64,000 bases of DNA from Saprospiraceae bacterium (GCA_020628095.1 JAHDFP010000003.1:124001-188000); one strand, 5' to 3'. Positions 1 to 10,774 are shown, numbered from the stretch's first letter. A program made the numbers and translations. The notes: a model not told the origin generated them from the sequence alone.

Positions 1-3000
1 GAGTTCTGCTTCAATGGAGATTTTCCAGAGGCACAAATGAACTTTGGCGGAATGTGTCTAACGGCACCTGTGCTATTTTGTCCACCGACATATCTGGGAT
101 GTATCGGTGACAATATAGATACAAGTGTGACAGGTGTACCTATGGCTTTGCCTGGCGAAGATGCGTGCCCTGATCCCGTTGTATCTTTTACAGATATACT
201 TGCAGTGGATGAAAGCTGCCGACAGATTATACACAGAATGTGGACGGCAACGTATCCTCCAGGATCTGCCTCTATCAAGCTTATATCCAGCTGTCAGCAG
301 ACCATCTATCTAGAAGATACACAAGCACCGACACTCACTAATTGTCCTGCTAATATTACGATAGATCTTTCGGCACAGTGCGATAGCACAGCCGTCTGGT
401 CCAATCCTAATGTAGATGATGATTGTACTATAGCCAGCTTCACCGTATCGCATTCTAATGGGTCGGCTTTTCCTTCGGGAAATACCACCGTTACTTATAC
501 AGCAACGGATGATTGTGGTAGATCATCACAGTGTAGTTTTGTGGTATCTGTGGTAGGGTCTTGTTGTACAGAGCCTAATATTACTTGCCCTAATGATGCA
601 CAGGTTTGTCCGGTAAGCGGAGATATCAGTCCAGATAATTTAGGTTATGCTACCGCAATGGCTTCTAATGCCAGTTGTGGCGAACCAGTTATAACATATA
701 GCGATGCCATCATAAGCAGTGGCCCTTGTACGGAGCAAAGAGAAATCGTCAGAACGTGGACAGCTACAGAACCTACGGATAATACTTACTCTTCTACATG
801 TACTCAAAATATATCTGTAGCCGATAACCAAAACCCTATCATACTAAATGTTCCAGCGGATATTACTATCAATGGCTCTGGAGCTAATTGCGCATTGCCA
901 GTTAATTGGATAGTACCTACCGCCAGTGATAATTGTGATATTGCCAGTTTTACTTCTAACTATTCTTCTGGTGCGTCATTCTCAGAGGGAACAACGACTG
1001 TCGTTTATACAGCTATAGATAATTGTGGTAACTCCATTTCTTCATCTTTTACGGTGACGATAAATTGTCTGTGCAATACCAATCCAGTTATTACTTGTCC
1101 AGATGATTATTTGGCTTGTCCAGATGGTGCGTATCCTGATCCATCGGTTACTGGTAGTGCTATAGCGGTAGCGGGTGATACTAATTGCGCTACACCTAAT
1201 CTGACATATACAGACATCGTCCTTAGTTCTGGACCATGTGTTGGTGGAAATGACTTAACCAGAACATGGATAGCGACTGACCCGAATAATCCAGGATTGC
1301 AGGTGAGCTGCGATCAAAGAATAACTCTCCAAGATGATGGCCCTCCCACTATTACAAATATTCCGACCGATATAACTTTATTCAAAAAAGGAACACATTG
1401 CTCTATGCCAGTGACATGGGCGGAACCTACGATAACAGATGATTGTGGCGTTGCTTCGGTTACGACTAGTCATCCTAATGGGGGAGACTTTGATGGAGGA
1501 ACGACAACAGTGACTTATTCCGTAACCGATGCCTGTGGATACCTTACAACAGCATCTTTTAATATTACTATAGAATGTAACACATGTAACACAGCACCGA
1601 CCTTATCATGTCCTGCGGATTATCAGGTGTGTGTCGGAGGGACGATTCCACTCCCTATAGAATCTGGTGAAGCTACAGCAACAGCTGCTGGCGGTACTTG
1701 CGGATTGCCTATTGTTTACTATACTGATGGTATTGGAGGATTTGGAAATTGTGCGGGAGCCATAACGATTAATAGAACTTGGATTGCTTTTGATACTTAT
1801 AATCCTAACTTGACGACTTCATGTGTACAAGTGATAGATATAAATGATAGTGCAGCACCTGTTATCACTAATATTCCGACAGATATTACGCTTAATGGAA
1901 GTGGAAATTCTTGTCAAGTACCAGCAATTTGGACGGAGCCTACTGTGACGGATGATTGTGGTGTGCAGAGTTTAGAATCTTCTGTTCTTTCTGGTAGCTT
2001 ATTCTCTGATGGAAGTACAACGGTGACTTATACAGCGACGGACAATTGTGGTAATATATCTACTGCCAGTTTTGTAGTTGCTGTAATATGTGAGGCATGT
2101 ACTAACGATCCGATAATAACTTGTCCGTCGGACTACTATGGATGTCCTAATACATCTGTCGATCCAAGTGTAACAGGTAGTGCTTCGGCAAGTAATCCAG
2201 ATGTAGATTGTGCAACACCAGTAGTAACTTATAATGATACCAATATCAATGCCCCAGCTTGTGCAGGAGCGCAGTCTCTGCAGAGAATATGGACAGCCTC
2301 TGATCTTAACAATAGCGCCCTTGCGGCAAGTTGTATACAGTATATCTATCTGTCTGATGATACACCACCAGTTATTAGCAATACGCCACAGAATATTACT
2401 GTGAGTGGTCAAGGCTCTGGATGTCAAGTCGCGGTAACATGGAGTGCACCGACTGTCAGCGATAATTGTGGGGCCTCATTGAGCTCTAACTATACAAGTG
2501 GACAAACTTTTGGAGAGGGAACTACGACAGTTACATATACAGCAACTGATGGCTGTGGTAATACGGTTTCTACCAGTTTTACAATAACAGTAACTTGTGC
2601 TAACTGTGATACACCACCTTCTATAACTTGTCCAGGGCATTATATGAACTGTCCTGGATCGTCTTATGATCCAGCAGTAACTGGTTACCCTACAGCGACT
2701 AACGGTGGTGTTAATTGTAACAACTCACCGATAATTACATATAGTGACCAGACGACGACTAATAATAACTGTGCTGGTTCTATGAATATTATAAGAACGT
2801 GGACAGCAACTAATCCTAATAACAATTCTCTGACATCCAGCTGTATGCAGTATGTCAATGTAGTAGATAATCAAGCACCTACAATAAGAAACGTACCTGA
2901 TAATATTACAATCAATGGAACAGGAAGTGACTGTCTGATACCTGTGACATGGAGTGAGCCTTATGCAACTGATAATTGCGGTGTCCAGTCTCTTTCTGGC

Positions 3001-6000
3001 AACTTGGCAAGTGGTTCGTATTTTTCAGAAGGAACATCGACAATAATATATACAGCAACGGATAACTGTGGTAATATAACTACAGAGTCATTTACCGTGA
3101 CTTTGATTTGTACACCGACCTGTACTAGTAATCCTAATTTGACTTGTCCTACTAATTATTGGGCGTGTCCTGATAATGGAGCGATACCATCGCCATCTGT
3201 TACAGGGACTGCATCAGCATCAGCAGGAAGTCAATACTGTGCGGCGCCATTACTTACGTATAATGATGTCATTGTAAGTAGCGGACCTTGCGCATTAGCC
3301 AAAATAGTAGAACGTACATGGACAGCTACAGATCCTAATAATTCTTCTTTGACGACAAGTTGTGTACAGAATATTAGCTTAGAAGATAATACGCCACCGA
3401 CATTTACATTCATACCTCAGGACATTACAGTCAATGGTACTGGGGCAGGGTGTGCTCTTGTAGGTACTTGGTCTCCTTGTCTTGCTGTGGATGATTGTGG
3501 TACAGTTTCTTTTACATATTCTCATCCTAGTGGAAGTGTATTTGGAGAGGGGACAACAACTGTGTCGTGCACGGCAACTGATAATTGTGGTAATGCTAAT
3601 ACGGCAACATTTAATATTACTGTGGTATGTGCGGCGACTTGTACCTCTGTACCGAATCTGACGTGTCCTACAGATTATTGGGCATGTCCTGATAGTGGTG
3701 TAATACCGTCGCCATCAATTTCTGGTGCAGCAATTACTTCAGCTGGTGGTGCTAATTGTGCTAATCCATTATTGACATATAATGATGTTATTGTGAGTAG
3801 TGGACCTTGTACTTATGCTAAGATAGTACAGCGTACATGGACCGCGACAGATCCTAGTAATGGCAGTCTGACAACGAGCTGTGTGCAGAATATCAATTTA
3901 GAAGATAATACGCCACCGACATTTACTTTTATTCCTCAGGATGTTACTGTTAATGGAAAGGGGACTGGTTGTGCCGTTGTTGCTAATTGGTCACCATGTC
4001 TTGCAATAGATGATTGTGGTACAGTCTCATTATCCTATTCACATCCTAGTGGAAGTGTTTTTGGAGAGAGTACAACGACGGTCTCTGTTACGGCTACGGA
4101 TAATTGTGGTAATGTGAGTACGGCAACATTTAATATAACTGTGGTATGTGCGGCAGCTTGTGTGACAGCGCCTAATCTATCTTGTCCTACAGATTATTGG
4201 GCATGTCCGGTGGATGGAACTATACCGACACCTGTTGTATCAGGATCAGCAGTGGCTACTCCTGGTGATGCTAATTGTGCCAGTCCATTAGTATCTTATA
4301 ATGATGTCATCGTAAGCAGTGGACCTTGTGCCAATGCCAAAATCGTACAACGTACATGGACCGCGACCGACTCTGGTAACAGTAGCTTGACAACAAGTTG
4401 TGTGCAGAACATTAATCTAGAAGATAACACACCACCGACATTTACTTTTGTACCTCAGGATATTACTGTACAGGGTAAAGGCTCTGGATGCTCTGTAGTA
4501 GGAAATTGGTCGCCTTGTCTTGCGATAGATGATTGTGGTACTGTCTCATTGACTTACTCTCATGCCAGTGGTACAGTTTTCTTAGAGGGGACAACGACAG
4601 TCAGTGTGACCGCGACAGACAATTGTGGTAATGTCAGTACGGCAACATTTAATATTACGGTAATCTGCTCTGCGACATGTACGACACCTCCGACAGTATC
4701 TTGCCCACCTAATTATACGACCTGCCCAAGTGCTACAACTCCGACACCATCAGTGAGCGGAACGGCTAATGGCTATGCTGCAGGTGGTGTATGTTCTGAT
4801 CCTGTGGTAAGCTATAATGATATAGTTTTGAGTAACGGACCATGTGCGGATGCCAGAGTTATAGAAAGGACGTGGACGGCTACTGATCCTAATAATACGG
4901 CACTATATGCGACTTGTGTTCAGACTATAAGTCTTGAAGATACTCAAGCACCAGTATTCAGTTCTTGTCCTAATGATATATTCCTCAATGGAACACCTCA
5001 GACAGGATCAGGTAGTGGTTGTTATGCGGTGGCTAATTGGGCAGTGCCTATTGTCAATGATAACTGTAGTGTAACCTCTGTGGTTGCTACGGATCAGACA
5101 GGAACTGTTGTGACCAGTGGGATGTCATTCCCTCAAGGTACTTCTGTGATAACCTATACGGCGACCGATGGATGTGGAAATACTTCTACTTGTACATTCG
5201 ATGTTAATGTAGACTGTAATCCTGTAAATACAATCGTATGCCCTAATGATATCGTCGTACAATGTGGAGGCACTAATGGTTGTAAAGTGGTCAATTGGTC
5301 ATCTCCTACATATAGTGGTGCTTGTGGCTCATGTCAGGGAAGTGATATACCAGGATTTATGTATATGGGTGAGCTCAATGGACATGAGTACTATTGCTCA
5401 TTAGATCCAGCGACGTGGGCTAGTGCGAATAAGACCTGTGAAGAGAATGGCGGATATCTAGCTTGTATTAATTCAGAGGAAGAGAACCAACTCTTAGCAA
5501 ACTTATTAACAATACAATCTGCTTGGATAGGATTAGGTGATCCAGATGGAGATGGACAATTTACATGGGGATGTGGTGATGCACTTAGTTTCACTAACTG
5601 GTATCCTGGTCAGCCAAATAACTACAATGGTGATCAGGACTGTGTAGAGATGCTTAATAATGGACAGTGGAACGATCAGTACCCGCATTACTTACTAGAA
5701 TTTATAATGGAGAAGCCTTGCTCTTTCATACAGCAGGTAGGAGGCCCTACTTCGGGATCTTGCTTATCTGGAGGTGAGTATCTTATTACTTACGAAACCA
5801 ATGACGCTTGTGGACCAGTAGAGACATGTAGCTTCAGAGTGACTGTAGAAGATGCACTTTCTATGACATGCCCAGAAGATATCGTGGTCGCTGCGCCTTC
5901 TAACTCTACAGGTGTGGTCGTAGACTGGGAAGAGCCTATCGTCAGTAGCTGTTGTACTAATTGTCCATCCGCAGGAGGTGCTATTAGCGGATTCGTCTAT

Positions 6001-7296
6001 ATGGGATCATTTAATGGTCATCATTATTATTGCTCTAATGGGGTAGACACATGGGCTAATGCTCAAGCTAATTGTGTGGCAAACGGAGGACACCTTGCAG
6101 TGATCAATAGCGCCGCAGAAAATACATTTTTGGCGAACATACTGACCTTGCAGTCGGCGTGGATAGGTGCTAATGATCTTGTTACCGAAGGTACATTCCA
6201 ATGGGTCAATGGAGATAGCTTCTCTTATACTAATTGGTATCCTGGCCAGCCTAATAATTATAACTACAACCAGCATTGCGTAGAGATGCTTAATAATGGA
6301 CAGTGGAACGATCAGTATGGTCATTATAATCTGGAGTATATCATGGAGATAGAATCATGCCTTACTTTGACTCAGATCGGAGGACCAGCATCTGGATCAT
6401 TACTGCCTCCAGGGTCTAATCATACGATCACTTACCAAGCCGAAGATGGTTGTGGTAATGTAGAGACTTGTTCGTTCGATGTGACGGTAGAGAGTAGCAA
6501 TGTGTCTCAGACACCATGTTTCTCAGAAGGATCGGCATTCACCAAGTTTTGGATAGAAAGATGCCTCATCGGAGATATAGATAATACAAGCGGTATGAAT
6601 GGCGGTTACGGAGATTTTAGAGATCAGTGCGCTACATTTACCGCTGGCGAAACGTTCAATATACAGTTGTATCCTGGAATTGCTTCTACGCCTATAGAAA
6701 AAGTATTCTGGACTATTTTCATAGATATGAATCATGATGGAGACTTTGATGATGCTGGTGAGTTTTCGGCTTATGGATGTGGAACGACAGTTATGAATGG
6801 TATGCTAACCGTACCTGATAATGTACTCAATGGAGAAACAGTGATACGTATCATAGTCAGTCCAGATGATTATCAGACAGATCCATGTGTATCGTATCCA
6901 GTAGGAGAGACAGAAGATTATTGTATCGTATTCAATGGTGGAACGCCGTTTACAGATTACGAATCAGAAGATTCATTTACGAATCAGTCTGTAGAAAATC
7001 GTAGTAATAGAACAGAAGCGATACAGTTACAAACTGTCACCGAAAACAAGTATGGATTACGCGTATATCCTAATCCAGTGAGCGAAGTGATGACTATAGA
7101 GATCATTGACTTACCTAATATTGTATCCTTAGAATTAAATACAATAGATGGTAAAATGATAAAGCAAATTGACCCACAAACTCTAAAAGATGTAAACAGA
7201 GTTCCTGTGGCTGAAATAGAATCTGGATTCTATGTACTGAACGCACGTTACATAAACGGACATATAGAAAGTCAAAAAGTAATTATTCAAAAATAA
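1..7296 (+). CDS. Giant secreted HYR-repeat protein with two C-type lectin-like domains, a GEVED-like domain and a C-terminal T9SS type A sorting domain; 5' end lies outside the window
   Basis: Frame is open from base 1 (EFCFNGDFPEAQM...). At least 10 repeats of the form '...TCPxDY.ACP...RTWTATDPNN...DITxNGxG...DDCG...EGTTTVTYTATDNCGN'; two CTLD-like segments (WYPGQPNNYN..CVEMLNNGQWNDQY); FIDMNHDGDFDDAGEF GEVED-like segment; C-terminal LRVYPNPVSEVMTIEI...KVIIQK. Confidence 0.9.
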   Translation, partial: EFCFNGDFPEAQMNFGGMCLTAPVLFCPPTYLGCIGDNIDTSVTGVPMALPGEDACPDPVVSFTDILAVDESCRQIIHRMWTATYPPGSASIKLISSCQQTIYLEDTQAPTLTNCPANITIDLSAQCDSTAVWSNPNVDDDCTIASFTVSHSNGSAFPSGNTTVTYTATDDCGRSSQCSFVVSVVGSCCTEPNITCPNDAQVCPVSGDISPDNLGYATAMASNASCGEPVITYSDAIISSGPCTEQREIVRTWTATEPTDNTYSSTCTQNISVADNQNPIILNVPADITINGSGANCALPVNWIVPTASDNCDIASFTSNYSSGASFSEGTTTVVYTAIDNCGNSISSSFTVTINCLCNTNPVITCPDDYLACPDGAYPDPSVTGSAIAVAGDTNCATPNLTYTDIVLSSGPCVGGNDLTRTWIATDPNNPGLQVSCDQRITLQDDGPPTITNIPTDITLFKKGTHCSMPVTWAEPTITDDCGVASVTTSHPNGGDFDGGTTTVTYSVTDACGYLTTASFNITIECNTCNTAPTLSCPADYQVCVGGTIPLPIESGEATATAAGGTCGLPIVYYTDGIGGFGNCAGAITINRTWIAFDTYNPNLTTSCVQVIDINDSAAPVITNIPTDITLNGSGNSCQVPAIWTEPTVTDDCGVQSLESSVLSGSLFSDGSTTVTYTATDNCGNISTASFVVAVICEACTNDPIITCPSDYYGCPNTSVDPSVTGSASASNPDVDCATPVVTYNDTNINAPACAGAQSLQRIWTASDLNNSALAASCIQYIYLSDDTPPVISNTPQNITVSGQGSGCQVAVTWSAPTVSDNCGASLSSNYTSGQTFGEGTTTVTYTATDGCGNTVSTSFTITVTCANCDTPPSITCPGHYMNCPGSSYDPAVTGYPTATNGGVNCNNSPIITYSDQTTTNNNCAGSMNIIRTWTATNPNNNSLTSSCMQYVNVVDNQAPTIRNVPDNITINGTGSDCLIPVTWSEPYATDNCGVQSLSGNLASGSYFSEGTSTIIYTATDNCGNITTESFTVTLICTPTCTSNPNLTCPTNYWACPDNGAIPSPSVTGTASASAGSQYCAAPLLTYNDVIVSSGPCALAKIVERTWTATDPNNSSLTTSCVQNISLEDNTPPTFTFIPQDITVNGTGAGCALVGTWSPCLAVDDCGTVSFTYSHPSGSVFGEGTTTVSCTATDNCGNANTATFNITVVCAATCTSVPNLTCPTDYWACPDSGVIPSPSISGAAITSAGGANCANPLLTYNDVIVSSGPCTYAKIVQRTWTATDPSNGSLTTSCVQNINLEDNTPPTFTFIPQDVTVNGKGTGCAVVANWSPCLAIDDCGTVSLSYSHPSGSVFGESTTTVSVTATDNCGNVSTATFNITVVCAAACVTAPNLSCPTDYWACPVDGTIPTPVVSGSAVATPGDANCASPLVSYNDVIVSSGPCANAKIVQRTWTATDSGNSSLTTSCVQNINLEDNTPPTFTFVPQDITVQGKGSGCSVVGNWSPCLAIDDCGTVSLTYSHASGTVFLEGTTTVSVTATDNCGNVSTATFNITVICSATCTTPPTVSCPPNYTTCPSATTPTPSVSGTANGYAAGGVCSDPVVSYNDIVLSNGPCADARVIERTWTATDPNNTALYATCVQTISLEDTQAPVFSSCPNDIFLNGTPQTGSGSGCYAVANWAVPIVNDNCSVTSVVATDQTGTVVTSGMSFPQGTSVITYTATDGCGNTSTCTFDVNVDCNPVNTIVCPNDIVVQCGGTNGCKVVNWSSPTYSGACGSCQGSDIPGFMYMGELNGHEYYCSLDPATWASANKTCEENGGYLACINSEEENQLLANLLTIQSAWIGLGDPDGDGQFTWGCGDALSFTNWYPGQPNNYNGDQDCVEMLNNGQWNDQYPHYLLEFIMEKPCSFIQQVGGPTSGSCLSGGEYLITYETNDACGPVETCSFRVTVEDALSMTCPEDIVVAAPSNSTGVVVDWEEPIVSSCCTNCPSAGGAISGFVYMGSFNGHHYYCSNGVDTWANAQANCVANGGHLAVINSAAENTFLANILTLQSAWIGANDLVTEGTFQWVNGDSFSYTNWYPGQPNNYNYNQHCVEMLNNGQWNDQYGHYNLEYIMEIESCLTLTQIGGPASGSLLPPGSNHTITYQAEDGCGNVETCSFDVTVESSNVSQTPCFSEGSAFTKFWIERCLIGDIDNTSGMNGGYGDFRDQCATFTAGETFNIQLYPGIASTPIEKVFWTIFIDMNHDGDFDDAGEFSAYGCGTTVMNGMLTVPDNVLNGETVIRIIVSPDDYQTDPCVSYPVGETEDYCIVFNGGTPFTDYESEDSFTNQSVENRSNRTEAIQLQTVTENKYGLRVYPNPVSEVMTIEIIDLPNIVSLELNTIDGKMIKQIDPQTLKDVNRVPVAEIESGFYVLNARYINGHIESQKVIIQK
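79..5238 (+). repeat. Tandem coding repeat of HYR-type modules, unit 507-519 nt (10 units by the TGYCC/'CP' anchor)
   Basis: The 'TGYCC' codon pair of each module starts at 79, 586, 1096, 1609, 2122, 2629, 3145, 3664, 4183 and 4702; spacings are 507, 510, 513, 513, 507, 516, 519, 519, 519, all multiples of 3. Confidence 0.85.
5362..6354 (+). repeat. Duplicated C-type lectin-like coding domains, offset 636 nt
   Basis: The 38-nt string gtagagatgcttaataatggacagtggaacgatcagta occurs at 5644-5681 and 6280-6317; the surrounding protein segments align (FMYMGELNGHEYYCS / FVYMGSFNGHHYYCS). Confidence 0.8.
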
Positions 7297-7327
7297 AATT
7301 GACTATTGTATTGAATTATTTGCAAGG

Positions 7328-7357
7328 GGTCGGGCAGCAGTGTCCGGCCTTTTTTTA
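7328..7357 (+). terminator. Rho-independent terminator after the HYR protein
   Basis: GGTCGG...CCGGCC hairpin followed by an 8-T run. Confidence 0.75.
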
Positions 7358-7410
7358 TTGCCCCAAAAAGAAATGAAAGTCAAATTAAACTGAGGTAGTT
7401 TTTTTTGTTT

Positions 7411-9864
7411 CTAAGGATCAATATCCACGATTATTCTTACTGATTTTTTGCCATCCATAGACATGATTTGGTCTTTGATGGTTTGCAGATATTTTTTGAT
7501 TTGATTAATTACCGATGGTTTCTTTTCCATCTTTATAAAAATCTGCTGCAGGTAAAAACCTCTCAGACGTGCAATCCCTGGAGTCGATGGACCCATGACT
7601 CTTTTACCCAGTTTTGATTGAAGTTCTTTGGACATAATCTGCGCCGCATGAGCAGCGACCTTTGGGTCCTTGTGTTTGATTGTGATATTGATGAGTCTGT
7701 AGAATGGTGGATATAGAAAGTTTTTTCTCTCCTTCATTTCCCTTCTATAGAAAGCCGCATAGGCATATTTTTGTGTTTCTATGATAACAGGGTGCTGCGG
7801 ATTATAAGTCTGTATTATCACTTTTCCTTTTTTATCCTTTCGTCCTGCACGACCCGCCACCTGAGTAAATAATTGAAAGGCTCGTTCGTTGGCTTTAAAA
7901 TCAGGAAAGAAAAGAATCTTATCGGCCACAAGAACACCTACGACAGAGATATTATCAAAGTCTAATCCTTTAGTGACCATCTGCGTCCCTACAAGTATGT
8001 CAATCTTATGTGATTTGAATCTGGATAGAATGCTTTGATAGGCATTTTTCGTTTTGGCCGTATCGTAATCCATTCTTTTGGTGACAGCGTCGGGAAAGAT
8101 GGCTCTTAGTTCGTCCTCAATTTTCTCTGTACCGAAGCCTAATTTTTTCAGTTCATGAAAACCACAACCTGGACATTCGGAAGGCAACTTAGATCGAAAG
8201 CCGCAGTAGTGACATCTGAGCTCATTAAAATAATTGTGCACTGTGAGACTAAGGTCACAGTTAGGGCATTCTGCATGATAATCACAGACATGACATTGTA
8301 GAGTAGGAGAGTAGCCTCTTCTGTTTTGAAATATTAAGATTTGTTCTCCTTTGACTAATGCGTTGTCTATGGCATCTTTGAGATCTTTGCTTAGAAAAGA
8401 CTGCATCAGTCCTTTCTTATATTGCTCTTTGAGGTCAACTATTTTTATTTCTGGTAGTACGGCTTGGCCATGCCTTTCTAGTAATTTGACCAGACCGTAT
8501 TTTTCATTTTTAGCATTAAGATAGGTTTCTAACGAGGGTGTAGCTGTCCCTAGTAATGTTTTTGCCTCATGTAGTTTGGCAAGATATATGGCTGTGTCTC
8601 TGCCATGGTAGCGTGGGGCAGGATCAGATTGTTTGAATGAAGGGTCATGCTCTTCGTCGATAATAATAAGTCCCAGATTAGTATAAGGCAAAAATAAACT
8701 AGACCTCGCTCCTAAGAACAAGCTTTTACCCTGCATAGCAGCATTCCATAATTCCACACGCTGGTTATTGCTCATCTTGCTATGATACACACCGATGTCT
8801 CCCTCAAATACCGATCTTAGGCGATCGACTATCTGAGTCGTCAGTGCAATCTCAGGAAGTAAATAGAGGACCTGTTTTCCTTCAGCGATTGTCTCTTTGA
8901 TGAGGTCTATATAGATTCTGGTTTTACCACTTCCTGTCACACCAAATAGCAACACCTGATCTTTGTTTTGGAATTGTTCTCTGATCTCGGTAATCGCAAT
9001 AGATTGATGTTCGTTGAGCGGAGGCGTATTAGTACTAGTGATGGGCGTTTGGCTGATTCGACTGACTTCTTTTTCTTCTATTTCAAAAATACCTTTCTTG
9101 ACTAAGGCCTTGATAACAGAGTTATCGACTTTCGCCATATTGTATATATCGGATTTGGGAATCCATTCTTGTTGCTTGCTGAGTTGCACATAACTGAGCA
9201 GAGCATTAGTCTGTTTTTCACTTCTTTTTATTAGGTCCATGGCTGTATGGAGCAGTTCTCCTTTAGCCGCATATTGTGAGGTTAGTTTTATAAAATCTTC
9301 TTTCTTGGGTTTGAACTTTTCTTTGAGTTCTTCCTTGATATACAAGATATTTTTTTCGAGTAAAGACTTGATAATAGGGTAGACTGTTTTTTGTTCTATT
9401 ATGTCTTGTACCTGATTTATAGTGAGTTCGTTTTGTATACTGATAGCTTCTGCCAGGATGTATTCCTTGTCAGTCAGCTCGTCTTTATAATTATCTATAT
9501 GAGACTGAGAAATGAGCTTCGTCTCACTATTGAGCTTAAGGCCTGTGGGAAGGGCCACGTTCATAACTTCGCCTAGAGTGGACATATAATATTGTGACAT
9601 CCATTGCCATAGACTCAATTGTTCTTTGGTAATTATTGGTTTCTTATCTATAAAAGATCTTACTGATCGTGGCTTGACCAGACTGTCGGGTGCATCGACT
9701 TCTTCTATTATAATCGCAGAGTATAATTTGTTGCGTAAAGGCACCTCGACACGAAGGCCAAACTGGATGTTTTTCCAATTTTCTTTAGGCACTCTATAGG
9801 TGTACACTTTGGGAATGGCGAGTGGTAATATGACACTGATATATTTATATTTTTCTGCGGTCAT
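7411..9864 (-). CDS. priA: Primosomal protein N' (replication restart helicase PriA)
   Basis: LLFGVTGSGKTRIYIDLI Walker A, IIIDEEHD, zinc-binding cysteines CHVCDYHAECPNCD...CHYCG...CPGCG, VGTQMVTKGLDFDNISVVGV. Confidence 0.95.
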   Translation of the reverse strand: MTAEKYKYISVILPLAIPKVYTYRVPKENWKNIQFGLRVEVPLRNKLYSAIIIEEVDAPDSLVKPRSVRSFIDKKPIITKEQLSLWQWMSQYYMSTLGEVMNVALPTGLKLNSETKLISQSHIDNYKDELTDKEYILAEAISIQNELTINQVQDIIEQKTVYPIIKSLLEKNILYIKEELKEKFKPKKEDFIKLTSQYAAKGELLHTAMDLIKRSEKQTNALLSYVQLSKQQEWIPKSDIYNMAKVDNSVIKALVKKGIFEIEEKEVSRISQTPITSTNTPPLNEHQSIAITEIREQFQNKDQVLLFGVTGSGKTRIYIDLIKETIAEGKQVLYLLPEIALTTQIVDRLRSVFEGDIGVYHSKMSNNQRVELWNAAMQGKSLFLGARSSLFLPYTNLGLIIIDEEHDPSFKQSDPAPRYHGRDTAIYLAKLHEAKTLLGTATPSLETYLNAKNEKYGLVKLLERHGQAVLPEIKIVDLKEQYKKGLMQSFLSKDLKDAIDNALVKGEQILIFQNRRGYSPTLQCHVCDYHAECPNCDLSLTVHNYFNELRCHYCGFRSKLPSECPGCGFHELKKLGFGTEKIEDELRAIFPDAVTKRMDYDTAKTKNAYQSILSRFKSHKIDILVGTQMVTKGLDFDNISVVGVLVADKILFFPDFKANERAFQLFTQVAGRAGRKDKKGKVIIQTYNPQHPVIIETQKYAYAAFYRREMKERKNFLYPPFYRLINITIKHKDPKVAAHAAQIMSKELQSKLGKRVMGPSTPGIARLRGFYLQQIFIKMEKKPSVINQIKKYLQTIKDQIMSMDGKKSVRIIVDIDP

Positions 9865-10767
9865 CTAAAAGAAAATCGATTGTGCTTCTCTGTACGTATT
9901 GGCATGCGCATCTATGATATCGCTTATTTTTTCGGAGTAGCCTCCTCCCATAACTACCACCACTGGTATATTGTTCTGATGGCATTGCGATAATACGAAA
10001 TGATCTCTTCTTTTACATCCCTCTTTACTGATAGAAAGACGACCCAGTTTGTCCGTTGCAAGTATATCCACACCCGATTGATAAAATATGATATCAGGTT
10101 CTGTCTTATCTATGATTTTTGGCAAGTGCTCATATAATAATCCTAAGTAGGCTTGGTCTTCTATTTTATCGGGTACGCCAATATCCATGTCTGATGATTC
10201 TTTTCTTACGGGATAATTTTTAGCACCGTGCATACTGAATGTAAAGACTCGATCATCATCTTTGAATATATTGGCATTACCATTACCCTGGTGGACATCG
10301 AGATCGACGAACAAGATTTTATCCACCAAGTTATTTTGCAGCAGCAGGTTAGAAGCAATCGCCATATCATTGAAGACACAAAATCCTTCGCCATGATCTG
10401 CATAGGCATGATGCGTGCCACCGGCTATATTCATGCTTACGCCATGTTGCATGGCATATAGCGCACACTCGTAAGTGCCATGTGATATATACTTACCTCT
10501 TTCTATTAAATCTTTTCTTACAGGAAACCCTATGTTTCTTTCTTCTTTTCGTGAAAGCGTAAGTGCTTCCAGTTTGCCCAGGTATTCTTCTGTGTGAGTC
10601 AGGAGTATTTGTTGGCGAGTCAGTTGTTTTGGAGTGAAAAAATTTTCATTTGTAATTGTTCCTTCATAAAGTAATTGCTCTGGTAGTAATTCATATTTGA
10701 TCATCGGAAATCGATGACCCTCGGGTAAAGTGTATTTGTAGATCGGAGAATAGGCAATTTTGAGCAA
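9865..10767 (-). CDS. Histone deacetylase family protein (TTG start)
   Basis: GGTHHAYADHGEGFCVFNDMAIA, VDLDVHQGNGNA, FYQSGVDILATDKLGRLSIS, VVVMGGGYS. Directly abuts priA. Confidence 0.92.
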   Translation of the reverse strand: MLKIAYSPIYKYTLPEGHRFPMIKYELLPEQLLYEGTITNENFFTPKQLTRQQILLTHTEEYLGKLEALTLSRKEERNIGFPVRKDLIERGKYISHGTYECALYAMQHGVSMNIAGGTHHAYADHGEGFCVFNDMAIASNLLLQNNLVDKILFVDLDVHQGNGNANIFKDDDRVFTFSMHGAKNYPVRKESSDMDIGVPDKIEDQAYLGLLYEHLPKIIDKTEPDIIFYQSGVDILATDKLGRLSISKEGCKRRDHFVLSQCHQNNIPVVVVMGGGYSEKISDIIDAHANTYREAQSIFF

Positions 10768-10774
10768 TCTTGTA

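Noticed and set aside
1999-2427. 142-aa minus-strand ORF
   Set aside because: Antisense to the HYR repeat protein; low-complexity Tyr/Ile/Cys-rich product typical of a shadow frame of repetitive Thr/Ser codons.
79-5238. Regular ~510-nt repeat as a possible CRISPR or non-coding satellite
   Set aside because: Period is a multiple of 3, open frame is continuous and variation is codon-like; it is a protein repeat.
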